From assembly GCF_018035235.1 (NCBI RefSeq), contig NZ_WPCV01000002.1:310001-374000 (forward strand): a DNA stretch of 64,000 bases, read 5' to 3'. The notes under the pieces were generated by a model. It saw nothing but the letters and a program-made list of their open reading frames with translations, had not been told where the DNA came from and searched no databases. The stretch's first letter is position 1. Each line of letters begins with the position of its first letter. The stretch comes from Citrobacter sp. On2M. Its GTDB lineage: Bacteria; Pseudomonadota; Gammaproteobacteria; Enterobacterales; Enterobacteriaceae. Shown here piece by piece: positions 33,001 to 42,716 of the stretch. The position numbers were made by a program, and so were the translations under genes.

Positions 33001-34333
33001 CCATGCGGTATTTAATGCGATTTTCCGCTTTGTTGAAAATTACGTCAGCCCCGTCGCGGGGCGTATTTCTTCACAGCGTCATGTCATGGCAATTCGTGAC
33101 GGTTTTATCTCGGCGATGCCTTTTATGATTGTAGGCTCGTTTCTGTTGGTTTTCGCCTACCCGCCTTTTTCTCCGGATACCACCTGGGGATTTGCCCGTG
33201 CATGGCTGGATTTGGCTAAACAGTTTGAAGGGCAGATACTTACACCGTTTGATATGACGATGGGGATTATGTCGGTCTACATATGTGCTGCTATTGCTTA
33301 TAACCTGGGCAAGCACTATGTGAAGTCACATCAGTTAGATCCGTTTATGTGCGCGATGTTGTCGATCATGGCATTTCTGTTGATTGCTGCGCCAAAAACT
33401 AAAGGCACGATGCCAGTTGATAGCCTGGGCGGTACGGGGATTTTCACCGCCATCCTGGTGGCTATTTACTGCGTTGAAATGATGCGTTTTCTGAAGGCGC
33501 ATAACATCGGCATTCGTTTGCCCGATCAAGTGCCGCCGATGATCAAAAACTCCTTCGATCTGCTGATCCCGGTGCTGGTGGTGGTGCTGACGCTATACCC
33601 GCTGAGCCTGGTCATACAGTCACAGTTTGACATGTTGATCCCGCAGGCCATCATGGCCATCTTTAAACCACTGGTATCCGCCGCCGATTCTCTGCCGGCG
33701 ATACTGCTGGCAGTACTGATCGGCCATCTGCTGTGGTTTGCCGGTATTCACGGCGCCGCGATTGTGTCGGGAATGCTGCAAATGTTCTGGCTCACCAATC
33801 TCGGGATGAACCAGTCGGCGCTGGCTCAGGGTACACCTTTACCACATATCTTTATGGAAGCGTTCTGGACGTTCTTTATCGTGGTTGGCGGTTCCGGCGC
33901 GACGATGGGGCTGGTAATTTGCTATCTGCGCAGTCGTTCGGCCCATCTACGCTCGATTGGGCGGTTGAGTGTGGTCCCCAGCATTTTTAATATTAATGAA
34001 CCGGTGATTTTCGGTACGCCGATTGTCATGAATCCGGTGTTCTTTATTCCCTTCCTTCTGGCCCCAATGGTGAACGCCGTGCTGGCCTGGGCGGCGATGA
34101 AACTGGATTTAATTGGGCGGGTGATTTCAGTGGTTCCCTGGACCGCACCGGCACCCGTTGGCGCGGCATGGGCGTTAGGTTGGGATTATCGTGCGGCGCT
34201 CCTGGTTGTCCTGCTGGCGCTGGTGTCGGCTGTTATCTACTTCCCGTTCTTTAAGGTTTACGAAAAGCAGCTATTAGCGCAAGAAAATGAAGAAGCACAG
34301 CGTATAGAAGAGGAAAATCAGCAGGTTGCATAA
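32990..34333 (+). CDS. PTS EIIC component, lactose/cellobiose family
   Basis: 447 residues. It is a CelB-type EIIC with about ten hydrophobic segments. Conserved stretches are 'RDGFISAMPFMIVGSFLLV', 'HGAAIVSGML', and the substrate-site 'NINEPVIFGTPIVMNP' (N-E-P motif). It starts at the ATG with GGGAG 7 bp upstream. Such permeases take up beta-glucosides, chitobiose or related sugars, with phosphorylation by partner EIIA and EIIB. No EIIA, EIIB or glycosidase gene is next to it, so it must borrow partners encoded elsewhere. The C-terminal tail is acidic (ENEEAQRIEEENQQVA). Confidence 0.9.
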   Translation: MSSNHAVFNAIFRFVENYVSPVAGRISSQRHVMAIRDGFISAMPFMIVGSFLLVFAYPPFSPDTTWGFARAWLDLAKQFEGQILTPFDMTMGIMSVYICAAIAYNLGKHYVKSHQLDPFMCAMLSIMAFLLIAAPKTKGTMPVDSLGGTGIFTAILVAIYCVEMMRFLKAHNIGIRLPDQVPPMIKNSFDLLIPVLVVVLTLYPLSLVIQSQFDMLIPQAIMAIFKPLVSAADSLPAILLAVLIGHLLWFAGIHGAAIVSGMLQMFWLTNLGMNQSALAQGTPLPHIFMEAFWTFFIVVGGSGATMGLVICYLRSRSAHLRSIGRLSVVPSIFNINEPVIFGTPIVMNPVFFIPFLLAPMVNAVLAWAAMKLDLIGRVISVVPWTAPAPVGAAWALGWDYRAALLVVLLALVSAVIYFPFFKVYEKQLLAQENEEAQRIEEENQQVA

Positions 34334-34362
34334 AGTGTAGGTGGGGGGCTACGGCTCCTCGC

Positions 34363-35151
34363 TTACTTCAGCGTGCAGTCGCCGCATTGCTGAACATCGG
34401 GCAGACGATAGCGCTGGCAGCAGGTTCTGCGTACTAACAGTCCCTCGCGTAGAACAACGGTACGCCATAAAGGGTTATCCTGGCCGCAGGGGAGTTGTTT
34501 CTCAAAAAAGCAGGTCTGACGCAGCGTGTTCAGCAATTCTTCACCTAACAACGGCTTCATTTCCGTTAAGTACCAGTGAATTAAGTACCCCGTGTTGCTC
34601 CAGATAAGCTTCGCGTTGATCTCGCCTGTCGCTTCCAGTGCCTGCACAACCGGCGTTAGCGCTGAGAGAATCAGCGTTTCCATACGCTGTTGGGGAGACT
34701 GAGCCGTGGCCTGATGATCCTGATGCACGTCGATCCAGAAACAGGCTGCACGACCCGATTCGTGAAACTCTACGTGCATATGTTCTGGCGAGATGTCGAT
34801 AGCCTCTTTTTGCGTCAGCAGGGCCACCATCAGTGGAGGCATCATCAGACCGATATACCACTGCGCCCAGAGAGAAATCAGCGGCTTATTTTCGCGGGGC
34901 AGCATGGGCTGATTGCGATAAATATGGTCTGAATAAACCGCGAGCAATGAACTTAGCGTCGTTGGTTGCGTCCATTCATGCAGCGTCATTGCTCCTGGCA
35001 CTGGCGTTTCGTCCAGACGAATGAAATCCAGCAGGTGTTCTCGGGTTTTGGCTATCGTTGCGCGGACGGCAACAGCCAGCGAGGGCATCTTTGCAGGGAG
35101 ATGACTACGCCAGATGACATCTTCAACGATCGGAGCGGAACGATAAGCCAT
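34363..35151 (-). CDS. fhuF: FhuF, ferric-siderophore reductase
   Basis: 262 residues. The C-terminal [2Fe-2S] motif C-C-x10-C-x2-C is intact (TCCQRYRLPDVQQCGDC). FhuF reduces iron in hydroxamate siderophores such as ferrioxamine B in the cytoplasm. A Fur-type site lies just upstream of the start. Length equals the E. coli protein. Confidence 0.95.
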   Translation of the reverse strand: MAYRSAPIVEDVIWRSHLPAKMPSLAVAVRATIAKTREHLLDFIRLDETPVPGAMTLHEWTQPTTLSSLLAVYSDHIYRNQPMLPRENKPLISLWAQWYIGLMMPPLMVALLTQKEAIDISPEHMHVEFHESGRAACFWIDVHQDHQATAQSPQQRMETLILSALTPVVQALEATGEINAKLIWSNTGYLIHWYLTEMKPLLGEELLNTLRQTCFFEKQLPCGQDNPLWRTVVLREGLLVRRTCCQRYRLPDVQQCGDCTLK

Positions 35152-35169
35152 GTTGATATAAGGATGTTA

Positions 35170-35190
35170 ATCTAAATGATAATGATTTCT
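35170..35190 (-). promoter_or_regulatory. Fur box of fhuF
   Basis: CTAAATGATAATGATTTCT contains the Fur hexamer GATAAT followed by GATTTC, 20 bp upstream of the fhuF start. fhuF is a classic Fur target. Confidence 0.65.
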
Positions 35191-35259
35191 AATCCTATAA
35201 TTGACACTGAACGATGGCAAGATCTTTGTCGCCATCCGGAGCGGTATCGCACAGATCGC

Positions 35260-36336
35260 TCAGGCAGAAGGGCAGTTTACCCTTAGCTCATCGCTGACCA
35301 GCGTGCTGTTGCGTCCAAGGTGCTTGGCTTCATAAAGCGCTTTATCCGCTTGAGCAATCGCGGCTTCAATATCCTGCTCAACCAGAGGCGCAATGCCGAT
35401 ACTGATAGTTACGTTGGTTGCCACGCTCTCATTAAACATGTGGGGAATTTTAAGGTCGTACACTTTCTGGCGAATGCGCTCGGCGGCAGCCTGAGCCTGT
35501 TGGGGATCGACCGCGGTCAGCAAAACCATAAACTCTTCGCCGCCAAAGCGCGCCACCACGTCCCGGGAACGCACGGAGTCACGAATCGCGGCCGAGACGC
35601 GGATTAGCGCCTGATCGCCCATCATATGACCGTAATGGTCGTTATAGGCTTTGAAATGGTCGATATCCAGCAGCAGGACGTAGTGCTTCGAGTTGCTCAG
35701 GGCCAATAGTGTATCGAGTCTGTGTTGCAGCCCCCGGCGATTGTACAAACCGGTTAGCGGGTCGAGCATGCTGAGACCGTTCAGGGTTTCCCGTTCTTCC
35801 AGTAGTTTGTGCATCAGTTGCTGGGCGAAGCCGTCGTAGCGCTTTTGTATCACATGCTGGATGGCGATCCCGGCCATGGGCAACGCCATAAAATAGAAAA
35901 TTCGCAAACCATGCTCGCTGCCGTTCAGCCATAAACAGACGGCGACGGAAGGCAATGAGTGAAGCGTAAACGCGATGATATTATTGGCAAAAGCGATAGA
36001 TCCAATAAACAAAACGCTGAGAAGCGCGATTAACAGAAAATAATAATCATTATGGCCTAGCGCGTTATATTTCAGGAAAATATGTAATGCCCAAAGCAAG
36101 CCAAAAACGATTGAAATAAAAGGAAGATTAATTCTTTTATCCGCATATTTGCCATGCCATGCCAGTAACAAAGTACTCATCACAAGTATCAGCAAAGCCG
36201 GTGCTGACAAAGCTTTGACGGCAAACAGGGGGAAAAAAAGCGTAAACAGCGCGGAGACTGCATTGAGTAACAGGAACAGTCGTAAAGAAAGTTGGTATTT
36301 TTTGGTGCGCAGAGTTCGCCAGGATTGTACTGTCAT
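35260..36336 (-). CDS. Membrane-bound diguanylate cyclase (GGDEF)
   Basis: 358 residues. About seven hydrophobic segments at ~20-185 form a membrane sensor, followed by a helix and a full GGDEF domain from ~195. The active-site motif is GGEEF ('ARFGGEEFMVLL'), a competent variant. An RxxD inhibitory I-site (RSRD) lies the canonical five residues before it. It should make c-di-GMP from GTP with product inhibition. It corresponds by place to the GGDEF gene that Salmonella has between fhuF and leuQPV (STM4551 as I recall); K-12 lacks it. The membrane-sensed signal is unknown. Confidence 0.9.
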   Translation of the reverse strand: MTVQSWRTLRTKKYQLSLRLFLLLNAVSALFTLFFPLFAVKALSAPALLILVMSTLLLAWHGKYADKRINLPFISIVFGLLWALHIFLKYNALGHNDYYFLLIALLSVLFIGSIAFANNIIAFTLHSLPSVAVCLWLNGSEHGLRIFYFMALPMAGIAIQHVIQKRYDGFAQQLMHKLLEERETLNGLSMLDPLTGLYNRRGLQHRLDTLLALSNSKHYVLLLDIDHFKAYNDHYGHMMGDQALIRVSAAIRDSVRSRDVVARFGGEEFMVLLTAVDPQQAQAAAERIRQKVYDLKIPHMFNESVATNVTISIGIAPLVEQDIEAAIAQADKALYEAKHLGRNSTLVSDELRVNCPSA

Positions 36337-36554
36337 AGGTAAATATTGTTAGTTATCTGCAATGTACGAAGGTGAGTTGGTAAATAAAACAAATAACGAA
36401 CGGGGTTTCATTCGCAGAGGTTTTTATTGTTTTTAGTTGAAAAGCTAACCGGCGAGCAATTTATCACCTTAAATTATTGATGTCATCAATCGTTAAGTAA
36501 AACTCATATAATTGATAGTGCCACATAGCTGACAAATGAGAAAATTTATCATAT

Positions 36555-36573
36555 GATATTGGTTATCATTATC
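36555..36573 (+). promoter_or_regulatory. Fur box upstream of yjjZ
   Basis: GATATTGGTTATCATTATC matches the 19-bp Fur consensus at 16 positions. It ends 18 bp before the yjjZ start. yjjZ is known as Fur-controlled in E. coli. Confidence 0.75.
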
Positions 36574-36591
36574 AGTGTGATAGGTGGTACC

Positions 36592-36828
36592 ATGTTGCAA
36601 CGTACGCTGGGCAGTGGTTGGGGTGTTCTGCTGCCAGGAATGCTTATTGCCGGGATGGCATTTAGTGACCTGTCGGTCTACGTATGGAAGGCGATGATTG
36701 TATTAGGATTACTACTGACTTCACTCATGTTATACCATGAGCGTTTACGGCACTTTGTTTTATTACCGTCATGCGCAGCACTGATCGGCGGCATTGTTCT
36801 GGTAATGATGAACTGGAATCAGGGATGA
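36592..36828 (+). CDS. yjjZ: YjjZ, small DUF1435 membrane protein
   Basis: 78 residues from the ATG at 36592, with AGGTGG 5 bp upstream; the ATG at 36553 would read through the Fur box. The protein is almost entirely hydrophobic with three likely membrane helices (GWGVLLPGMLIAGMAF; MIVLGLLLTSLML; CAALIGGIVLVMM). E. coli YjjZ has nearly the same length. Function unknown; iron control suggests a role in iron limitation. Confidence 0.8.
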   Translation: MLQRTLGSGWGVLLPGMLIAGMAFSDLSVYVWKAMIVLGLLLTSLMLYHERLRHFVLLPSCAALIGGIVLVMMNWNQG

Positions 36829-36867
36829 ACAAAACAGGGAAGAAAATTGAGAGGGAAATAAGATAAT

Positions 36868-36953
36868 TGGTGCGAGGGGGGGGACTCGAACCCCCACATC
36901 CTAAGGACACTAACACCTGAAGCTAGCGCGTCTACCAATTCCGCCACCTTCGC
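36868..36953 (-). tRNA. leuV: tRNA-Leu (CAG), third gene of the cluster
   Basis: 86 nt including the encoded CCA. The anticodon loop read on the minus strand is CTTCAGG, giving CAG. The long variable arm is TGTCCTTAGGATG, one base shorter than in the first gene, and the T loop is TTCGAGT. Individual leuQ/P/V names follow E. coli order and are tentative. Confidence 0.93.
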
Positions 36954-36984
36954 ACAGTCATCTTATTTTTTGATATCGCCTCGT

Positions 36985-37070
36985 TGGTGCGAGGGGGGGG
37001 ACTCGAACCCCCACATCCTAAGGACACTAACACCTGAAGCTAGCGCGTCTACCAATTCCGCCACCTTCGC
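36985..37070 (-). tRNA. leuP: tRNA-Leu (CAG), second gene of the cluster
   Basis: 86 nt with encoded CCA, identical to the copy at 36868, including the shortened variable arm and TTCGAGT loop. A 31-bp spacer separates the two. Confidence 0.93.
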
Positions 37071-37098
37071 CCAGTGCGAGCAATATCAACGTGGATTA

Positions 37099-37185
37099 TG
37101 GTGCGAGGGGGGGGACTTGAACCCCCACGTCCGAAAGGACACTAACACCTGAAGCTAGCGCGTCTACCAATTCCGCCACCTTCGC
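37099..37185 (-). tRNA. leuQ: tRNA-Leu (CAG), promoter-proximal gene
   Basis: 87 nt with encoded CCA and anticodon CAG. The variable arm (TGTCCTTTCGGACG) forms a perfect stem and the T loop is TTCAAGT, so it differs from the two downstream copies at several bases. Confidence 0.93.
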
Positions 37186-37226
37186 ATACCATCGACACTC
37201 AAAAAGTATCGTTACCACGGAGGCGC

Positions 37227-37254
37227 ATTCTAGTTGTTTTCAACTTTTCGTCAA
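37227..37254 (-). promoter_or_regulatory. Strong stringent promoter of the leuQPV tRNA operon
   Basis: On the minus strand TTGACG-N16-TAGAAT is followed by the GC-rich discriminator GCGCCTCC. This is the mark of stable-RNA promoters under ppGpp control. Confidence 0.82.
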
Positions 37255-37324
37255 TAGTTAATTGTACAGGCTGGGTCGATTGATGCAAAAACGGCCACGT
37301 GAATGACCGTTCGCTGCGAGACAA

Positions 37325-38356
37325 TTACGCTTTTTTCGCCTGACGCGTCATGACGGTGCGATAGACCTTAAAGCGCCCGGTCTGCGCGATAACTTCGTGG
37401 AAGCCAAACACTTCATCCAGTACTTTCGGATAAGGCAGGAAGGCGTTGGCTACAATACGCAGTTCGCCACCGCTGTTGAGGTGACGCACCGCGCCTCGAA
37501 TCAGCGTTTGCGCGGCATCCAGGCTGGTCTGCATGCCGTCGTGGAACGGCGGGTTGGAGATGATCATATCAAAGCGACCCGTCACGTCAGAAAAGACGTT
37601 ACTGGCGATAACGTCACCCTCAATACCGTTGGTGGCAAGCGTTGCGCGGCTGGCTTCAACAGCGGCTGCGCTAACATCGCACAGGGTTAAGCGCACTTTT
37701 GGCGAGTGGCTGGCAAGTGCGACGGAGAGAACACCCGCGCCACAACCGACATCCAAAACTTTGCCTTTAGTGTGCGGCGTCAGCGTAGAGAGTAGCAGTT
37801 GGCTGCCAACATCCAGGCCGTCACGGCTGAATACGCCCGGCAGCGTTTTAATGGTCAGATTGTCGGTCTGGTATTCGTCCCAGTATTTTTCAGCATCAAA
37901 GACCGGTTGCTTTTCCAGACGACCGTGGTACAGGCCACAGCGACGTGCGCTGTCGACTTTGTTTAGCGGTGCGTATTCGGCCAACATCTGCTCGGCGCTA
38001 CGCACGCCGCTGCGGTTTTCACCAACAACAAAAATATCGCTGCCCACCGGTAACAGCGACAGAAGGTTCATCAACTGGAACTGAGCCTCAGGTTTATTCT
38101 TCGGCCAGTAGTAGATCAGCGTATCGCTATCGCCGACGTCATCGGCTTGAGCGACGAGGCTGAAGCGGACGTTGTCGCCCATCTGGCGGTGAAGCACCTG
38201 CCAGTGGTGAAGCTGCTGAGTGTGCGCACGGCTGGCGGCGCTTTCAAAATGAGCAGGCAGGTCATCCTGCAAATCACCGGCAAACAGAATACGGCTTTGT
38301 TCGAAATCATCACTGTGGCGCAGCAAGACTTCACTTGCCGGGGTAAAAGCAGACAT
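37325..38356 (-). CDS. rsmC: RsmC, 16S rRNA m2G1207 methyltransferase
   Basis: 343 residues, the E. coli length. An N-terminal degenerate methyltransferase-like domain is followed by the active C-terminal domain. SAM site is '[20 protein letters not shown]' and catalytic motif '[10 protein letters not shown]'. It methylates G1207 of 16S rRNA in the assembled 30S subunit. Divergent from holD. Confidence 0.96.
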   Translation of the reverse strand: MSAFTPASEVLLRHSDDFEQSRILFAGDLQDDLPAHFESAASRAHTQQLHHWQVLHRQMGDNVRFSLVAQADDVGDSDTLIYYWPKNKPEAQFQLMNLLSLLPVGSDIFVVGENRSGVRSAEQMLAEYAPLNKVDSARRCGLYHGRLEKQPVFDAEKYWDEYQTDNLTIKTLPGVFSRDGLDVGSQLLLSTLTPHTKGKVLDVGCGAGVLSVALASHSPKVRLTLCDVSAAAVEASRATLATNGIEGDVIASNVFSDVTGRFDMIISNPPFHDGMQTSLDAAQTLIRGAVRHLNSGGELRIVANAFLPYPKVLDEVFGFHEVIAQTGRFKVYRTVMTRQAKKA

Positions 38357-38458
38357 GGAGTGCTCCTTAAATTGTACAGCGGGGGATTATAGTTGTTTGA
38401 TGGCACGGATTCGACAAATTTGCTATATTTGCGCCCCTGATTACAGGAGCGTTTCGCT

Positions 38459-38872
38459 ATGACATCCCGACGAGACTGGCAGTTACAGCAACTGGGCATT
38501 ACGCAGTGGTCGTTGCGTCGTCCTGGCGCACTGCAGGGCGAAATCGCGATTTCCATTCCTGCGCATGTCCGTTTGGTGATGGTTGCTGCACAGTTACCCG
38601 CGCTAACCGAACCATTGATGAGCGATATTTTACGCGCATTAACCGTCAGCCCGGATCAGGTTTTACAACTGACGCCTGACCGTGTCGCCATGCTGCCGCA
38701 AGGCAGTCGCTGTAATAGCTGGCGGCTGGGAACCGAAGAGCCGCTGCTGCTGGAGGGCGCTCAGGTCGCGAGTCCTGCGTTTAATGAATTACGGGAAAAC
38801 CCCGCGGCCCGCGCCGCGTTATGGCAACAAATCTGCGCATATGAACACGATTTCTTCCCTCGAACCGACTGA
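38459..38872 (+). CDS. holD: HolD, DNA polymerase III psi subunit
   Basis: 137 residues. The N-terminal chi-binding segment 'MTSRRDWQLQQLGITQWSLRRP' (two parts) is conserved. Psi links the clamp loader to chi and SSB. Its 3' end overlaps rimI by 32 bp, so it is the first gene of holD-rimI-yjjG. Confidence 0.95.
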   Translation: MTSRRDWQLQQLGITQWSLRRPGALQGEIAISIPAHVRLVMVAAQLPALTEPLMSDILRALTVSPDQVLQLTPDRVAMLPQGSRCNSWRLGTEEPLLLEGAQVASPAFNELRENPAARAALWQQICAYEHDFFPRTD

Positions 38873-39287
38873 TTTACCTACAGCATTTCAGATTGAAAAA
38901 CGCGCCCACGCTTTTCCGTGGAGTGAAAAAACATTTGCCAGCAACCAGGGCGATCGTTACCTCAATTTTCAGTTGAGGGTTGATGACGTGATGGCGGCCT
39001 TTGCGATTACGCAGGTCGTGCTGGATGAAGCTACGCTGTTCAATATTGCCGTCGATCCTGACTTTCAGCGCAGGGGGCTGGGGCGTGAGCTGCTGGAGCA
39101 TCTGATCGATGAGCTGGAAAAGCGTGGCATTTTGACGCTGTGGCTTGAAGTGCGCGCCTCAAACGCAGCCGCTATCGCGCTGTATGAAAACCTGGGCTTT
39201 AACGAGGCGACGATCCGGCGCAATTACTATCCGACGGCCGATGGTCATGAAGACGCCATTATCATGGCATTGCCAATCAGCATGTAA
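38841..39287 (+). CDS. rimI: RimI, ribosomal protein S18 alanine N-acetyltransferase
   Basis: 148 residues from the ATG at 38841 ([16 protein letters not shown]), inside the end of holD. GNAT acetyl-CoA motif '[13 protein letters not shown]' and C-terminal '[19 protein letters not shown]' are intact. It acetylates the N-terminal alanine of S18. A longer frame from 38682 is only an upstream shadow of holD. Confidence 0.96.
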   Translation: MNTISSLEPTDLPTAFQIEKRAHAFPWSEKTFASNQGDRYLNFQLRVDDVMAAFAITQVVLDEATLFNIAVDPDFQRRGLGRELLEHLIDELEKRGILTLWLEVRASNAAAIALYENLGFNEATIRRNYYPTADGHEDAIIMALPISM

Positions 39288-39301
39288 GACAAGGTGTAAT
39301 G

Positions 39302-39982
39302 ATGAAGAAGTGGGACTGGATTTTCTTTGATGCCGACGAAACGCTGTTTACGTTTGACTCGTTTACCGGCTTACAGCGGATGTTTCTCGACTATAGCATT
39401 ACCTTTACCGCTGAAGATTTTCAGGACTACCAGGCCGTGAATAAACCGCTGTGGGTGGATTATCAAAACGGCGCGATTACCTCATTACAGCTGCAGCACG
39501 CCCGTTTCCAGAGCTGGGCTGAACGCCTGAAGGTTGAACCTGGCCAGCTTAATGACGCATTTATCAATGCGATGGCGGAGATCTGCTCGCCGTTGCCAGG
39601 GGCTGTTTCACTGCTTAATGCAATTCGTGATAAAACGAAAATCGGCATTATTACCAACGGCTTCACGGCGTTGCAGCAAATCCGCCTTGAACGGACGGGA
39701 CTGCGCGATTATTTCGATCTGCTGGTGATTTCTGAGCAGGTTGGCGTGGCGAAACCCGATCCCCGTATTTTTGACCATGCGCTGGAGCAGGCGGGCAATC
39801 CTGACCGTTCCCGCGTGCTGATGGTGGGCGACACCGCAGAGTCCGATATCCTTGGCGGTATTAATGCTGGGCTCTCCACCTGCTGGCTCAATACGCATCA
39901 TCGCGAGCAGCCAGCGGGCATTCAGCCGACCTGGACGGTGACGTCATTAAGCGAACTGGAGCAGCTCCTGTGTAAACACTGA
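39302..39982 (+). CDS. yjjG: YjjG, pyrimidine 5'-nucleotidase (HAD family)
   Basis: 226 residues from the second of two adjacent ATGs (39299 is the alternative). HAD motif I is '[12 protein letters not shown]', motif II 'GIITNG', motif III lysine 'VAKPDPRIF' and motif IV 'MVGDTAESD'. YjjG dephosphorylates dUMP/dTMP and non-canonical pyrimidine nucleotides (house-cleaning). 14 bp after rimI. Confidence 0.94.
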   Translation: MKKWDWIFFDADETLFTFDSFTGLQRMFLDYSITFTAEDFQDYQAVNKPLWVDYQNGAITSLQLQHARFQSWAERLKVEPGQLNDAFINAMAEICSPLPGAVSLLNAIRDKTKIGIITNGFTALQQIRLERTGLRDYFDLLVISEQVGVAKPDPRIFDHALEQAGNPDRSRVLMVGDTAESDILGGINAGLSTCWLNTHHREQPAGIQPTWTVTSLSELEQLLCKH

Positions 39983-40074
39983 TTGCCTCCCCCCCGTTGA
40001 TGGGTAAAATAGCCGCAATTTTTCGTATTCAACTTGCACGGCCCGTTGCCGTGCTTACCTAAGAAGATTTGACT

Positions 40075-41664
40075 ATGACGTTGTCTCCTTATTTGCAAGA
40101 GGTGGCCAAACGCCGCACTTTTGCCATTATTTCTCACCCGGATGCCGGTAAAACGACCATTACTGAAAAGGTTCTGTTATTCGGACAGGCGATTCAGACC
40201 GCCGGTACGGTAAAAGGCCGTGGCTCCAGCCAGCATGCGAAGTCTGACTGGATGGAAATGGAAAAGCAGCGTGGGATCTCCATTACCACCTCCGTGATGC
40301 AGTTCCCGTATCATGACTGCCTGGTGAACCTGCTGGATACCCCGGGGCACGAAGACTTCTCCGAAGATACCTATCGTACCCTGACGGCGGTGGACTGCTG
40401 TCTGATGGTTATTGACGCCGCGAAAGGCGTCGAGGATCGTACCCGCAAGCTGATGGAAGTTACCCGTCTGCGCGATACGCCGATCCTGACCTTTATGAAC
40501 AAACTCGACCGTGACATCCGTGACCCGATGGAGCTGCTGGATGAAGTCGAGAACGAACTGAAAATCGGCTGCGCGCCGATCACCTGGCCGATTGGCTGCG
40601 GGAAGTTGTTCAAGGGTGTCTATCACCTTTATAAAGACGAAACTTATCTGTATCAGACAGGTAAAGGTCACACCATTCAGGAAGTGCGCATTGTTAAAGG
40701 TCTGAACAACCCGGAGCTCGATGCTGCCGTGGGTGAAGACCTGGCGCAGCAGCTGCGCGACGAGCTGGAACTGGTGCAGGGTGCGTCCAACGAGTTCGAT
40801 CATGAGCTGTTCCTCGCGGGCGAAATCACCCCGGTCTTCTTCGGTACCGCGTTGGGTAACTTCGGCGTCGATCATATGCTGGATGGCTTAGTGGAGTGGG
40901 CGCCTGCGCCGATGCCGCGTAAAACCGATACCCGCGTCGTTGAAGCCTCTGAAGAGAAGTTCACTGGCTTCGTGTTTAAAATTCAGGCCAACATGGATCC
41001 GAAACACCGTGACCGCGTGGCGTTCATGCGCGTGGTGTCCGGCAAGTACGAGAAAGGCATGAAAATGCGCCAGGTGCGCATTGGTAAAGACGTGGTGATC
41101 TCCGATGCGCTGACCTTTATGGCCGGTGACCGTTCTCACGTCGAAGAAGCGTATCCGGGCGATATTCTTGGCCTGCACAACCACGGCACAATCCAGATTG
41201 GCGATACCTTTACCCAGGGCGAAATGATGAAGTTCACCGGTATTCCGAACTTCGCACCGGAGCTGTTCCGTCGTATTCGCCTCAAGGATCCGTTGAAGCA
41301 GAAACAGCTGCTGAAAGGACTGGTTCAGCTTTCAGAAGAAGGCGCCGTGCAGGTATTCCGTCCGATCGCCAATAACGACCTGATCGTGGGGGCTGTCGGT
41401 GTGCTGCAGTTCGACGTGGTGGTTTCTCGTCTGAAGAGCGAATACAACGTTGAAGCGATTTATGAATCGGTCAACGTGGCGACTGCGCGTTGGGTAGAGT
41501 GTTCTGACGTGAAGAAATTTGAAGAATTTAAGCGTAAAAACGAAATTCAGCTGGCGCTGGATGGCGGCGATAATCTTACTTATATTGCACCAACCATGGT
41601 TAACCTGAATCTCACCCAGGAACGTTACCCTGACGTTCAGTTCCGCAAAACGCGCGAACACTAA
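40075..41664 (+). CDS. prfC: PrfC, peptide chain release factor 3
   Basis: 529 residues from the ATG at 40075 (TTG at 40069 rejected by length). Translational GTPase: G1 'SHPDAGKTT', G2 region '[10 protein letters not shown]', G3 'DTPGHEDF', G4 'NKLDRD'. RF3 recycles RF1/RF2 after termination and takes part in post-peptidyl-transfer quality control. A clean terminator hairpin follows. Confidence 0.97.
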   Translation: MTLSPYLQEVAKRRTFAIISHPDAGKTTITEKVLLFGQAIQTAGTVKGRGSSQHAKSDWMEMEKQRGISITTSVMQFPYHDCLVNLLDTPGHEDFSEDTYRTLTAVDCCLMVIDAAKGVEDRTRKLMEVTRLRDTPILTFMNKLDRDIRDPMELLDEVENELKIGCAPITWPIGCGKLFKGVYHLYKDETYLYQTGKGHTIQEVRIVKGLNNPELDAAVGEDLAQQLRDELELVQGASNEFDHELFLAGEITPVFFGTALGNFGVDHMLDGLVEWAPAPMPRKTDTRVVEASEEKFTGFVFKIQANMDPKHRDRVAFMRVVSGKYEKGMKMRQVRIGKDVVISDALTFMAGDRSHVEEAYPGDILGLHNHGTIQIGDTFTQGEMMKFTGIPNFAPELFRRIRLKDPLKQKQLLKGLVQLSEEGAVQVFRPIANNDLIVGAVGVLQFDVVVSRLKSEYNVEAIYESVNVATARWVECSDVKKFEEFKRKNEIQLALDGGDNLTYIAPTMVNLNLTQERYPDVQFRKTREH

Positions 41665-41673
41665 TCGACCTTT

Positions 41674-41710
41674 CCGGGCACGGTATTCGTCGTGCCCGGC
41701 AACTTTTCCT
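41674..41710 (+). terminator. Terminator of prfC
   Basis: CCGGGCACG and CGTGCCCGG (9 bp, perfect, 8-nt loop) then CAACTTTTCC. Confidence 0.75.
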
Positions 41711-41791
41711 GTCTTTTAAATCCCTTACGGAATGTTCTTAAATCCTCTCATTTTTTCTTTGTTTGTCTGTTTTTTAGCCGATTCGGGCTGC

Positions 41792-41815
41792 GATCACGAA
41801 ATCGTGAACTATATT
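41792..41815 (+). promoter_or_regulatory. Sigma-S promoter of osmY
   Basis: A -10 element C-TATATT at 41809-41815 has the -13C favoured by sigma-S. The perfect inverted repeat TCACGA-AA-TCGTGA sits where a -35 would be. osmY is a model sigma-S gene. The rest of the 307-bp gap between prfC and osmY is leader and promoter; nothing else is seen in it. Confidence 0.65.
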
Positions 41816-41971
41816 TAACAATGTGATGACATGAATGTCGGTTTTTAATGCTTCTTAAGCTGCCTGTTGCAGCCTCTATAACTGACATTCATCTCACTTA
41901 CAAAATTTGTCTCTGGTTCAGGCCGTTTAATGCCAGAGCATCGCTTAAGAAAAACATACAGGAATACATCG

Positions 41972-42589
41972 ATGACAATGACAGGACTTAAGATTTCTAA
42001 AACGCTGCTGGCCGTGATGCTGACCTCCGCTGTTGCAACGGGTTCTGCTTATGCAGAAAACGCCACGACGGATAAAGCGCAATCCGGCGTCGAAAGTGCG
42101 GGGCAGAAAGTCGATAGCTCTATGAACAAAGTCGGTAATTTCATGGATGACAGCACCATCACCGCGAAAGTGAAAGCCGCGCTGGTGGACCACGATAGCA
42201 TTAAGAGCACCGATATTTCCGTCAAAACAGATCAAAAAGTAGTGACGTTAAGCGGGTTTGTTGAAAGCCAGGCACAGGCCGAAGAGGCGGTGAAAGTGGC
42301 GAAAGGCGTTGAGGGTGTGACCTCCGTTAGCGACAAACTGCACGTGCGTGATAGCAAAGACTCTTCCGTAAAAGGCTATGCAGGCGATACGGCAATCACC
42401 AGTGAGGTAAAAGCCAAGCTGCTGGCCGATGATATTGTCCCATCCCGCAAAGTGAAAGTTGAAACCACCGATGGTGTGGTACAGCTTTCAGGAACCGTTG
42501 AATCGCAGGCTCAAAGCGATCGCGCTGAGAGCATCGCCAAAGCGATTGATGGCGTGAAAAGCGTTAAAAACGATCTCAAAACTCACTAA
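41972..42589 (+). CDS. osmY: OsmY, periplasmic BON-domain chaperone-like protein
   Basis: 205 residues from the ATG at 41972 (CAGGA upstream). Signal peptide with cleavage after AYA ([20 protein letters not shown]). Two BON domains (~56-120 and ~135-203) repeat '[13 protein letters not shown]' and '[13 protein letters not shown]'. OsmY is induced by osmotic stress and stationary phase, and acts as a periplasmic chaperone and membrane-associated factor. Confidence 0.95.
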   Translation: MTMTGLKISKTLLAVMLTSAVATGSAYAENATTDKAQSGVESAGQKVDSSMNKVGNFMDDSTITAKVKAALVDHDSIKSTDISVKTDQKVVTLSGFVESQAQAEEAVKVAKGVEGVTSVSDKLHVRDSKDSSVKGYAGDTAITSEVKAKLLADDIVPSRKVKVETTDGVVQLSGTVESQAQSDRAESIAKAIDGVKSVKNDLKTH

Positions 42590-42716
42590 TTAGACTTAAT
42601 TCGTCCTCCTGGCGTTTGTCGGGAGGCGTATTGTGCACCACACTGAAAATATCGCCGATGGGCAGCCTGAGTGCTCATATCAAGCGGTGACATTAACTAT
42701 GGTAAAGGAGAAGCAT

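Noticed and set aside
36553-36828. Longer YjjZ start at 36553
   Set aside because: It would be translated through the Fur box and adds 13 residues; 36592 has a better ribosome site.
37099-37320. Integration site for a genomic island at the leuQPV tRNA array
   Set aside because: Genes on both sides are the usual chromosomal neighbours and no partial tRNA copy is seen further away.
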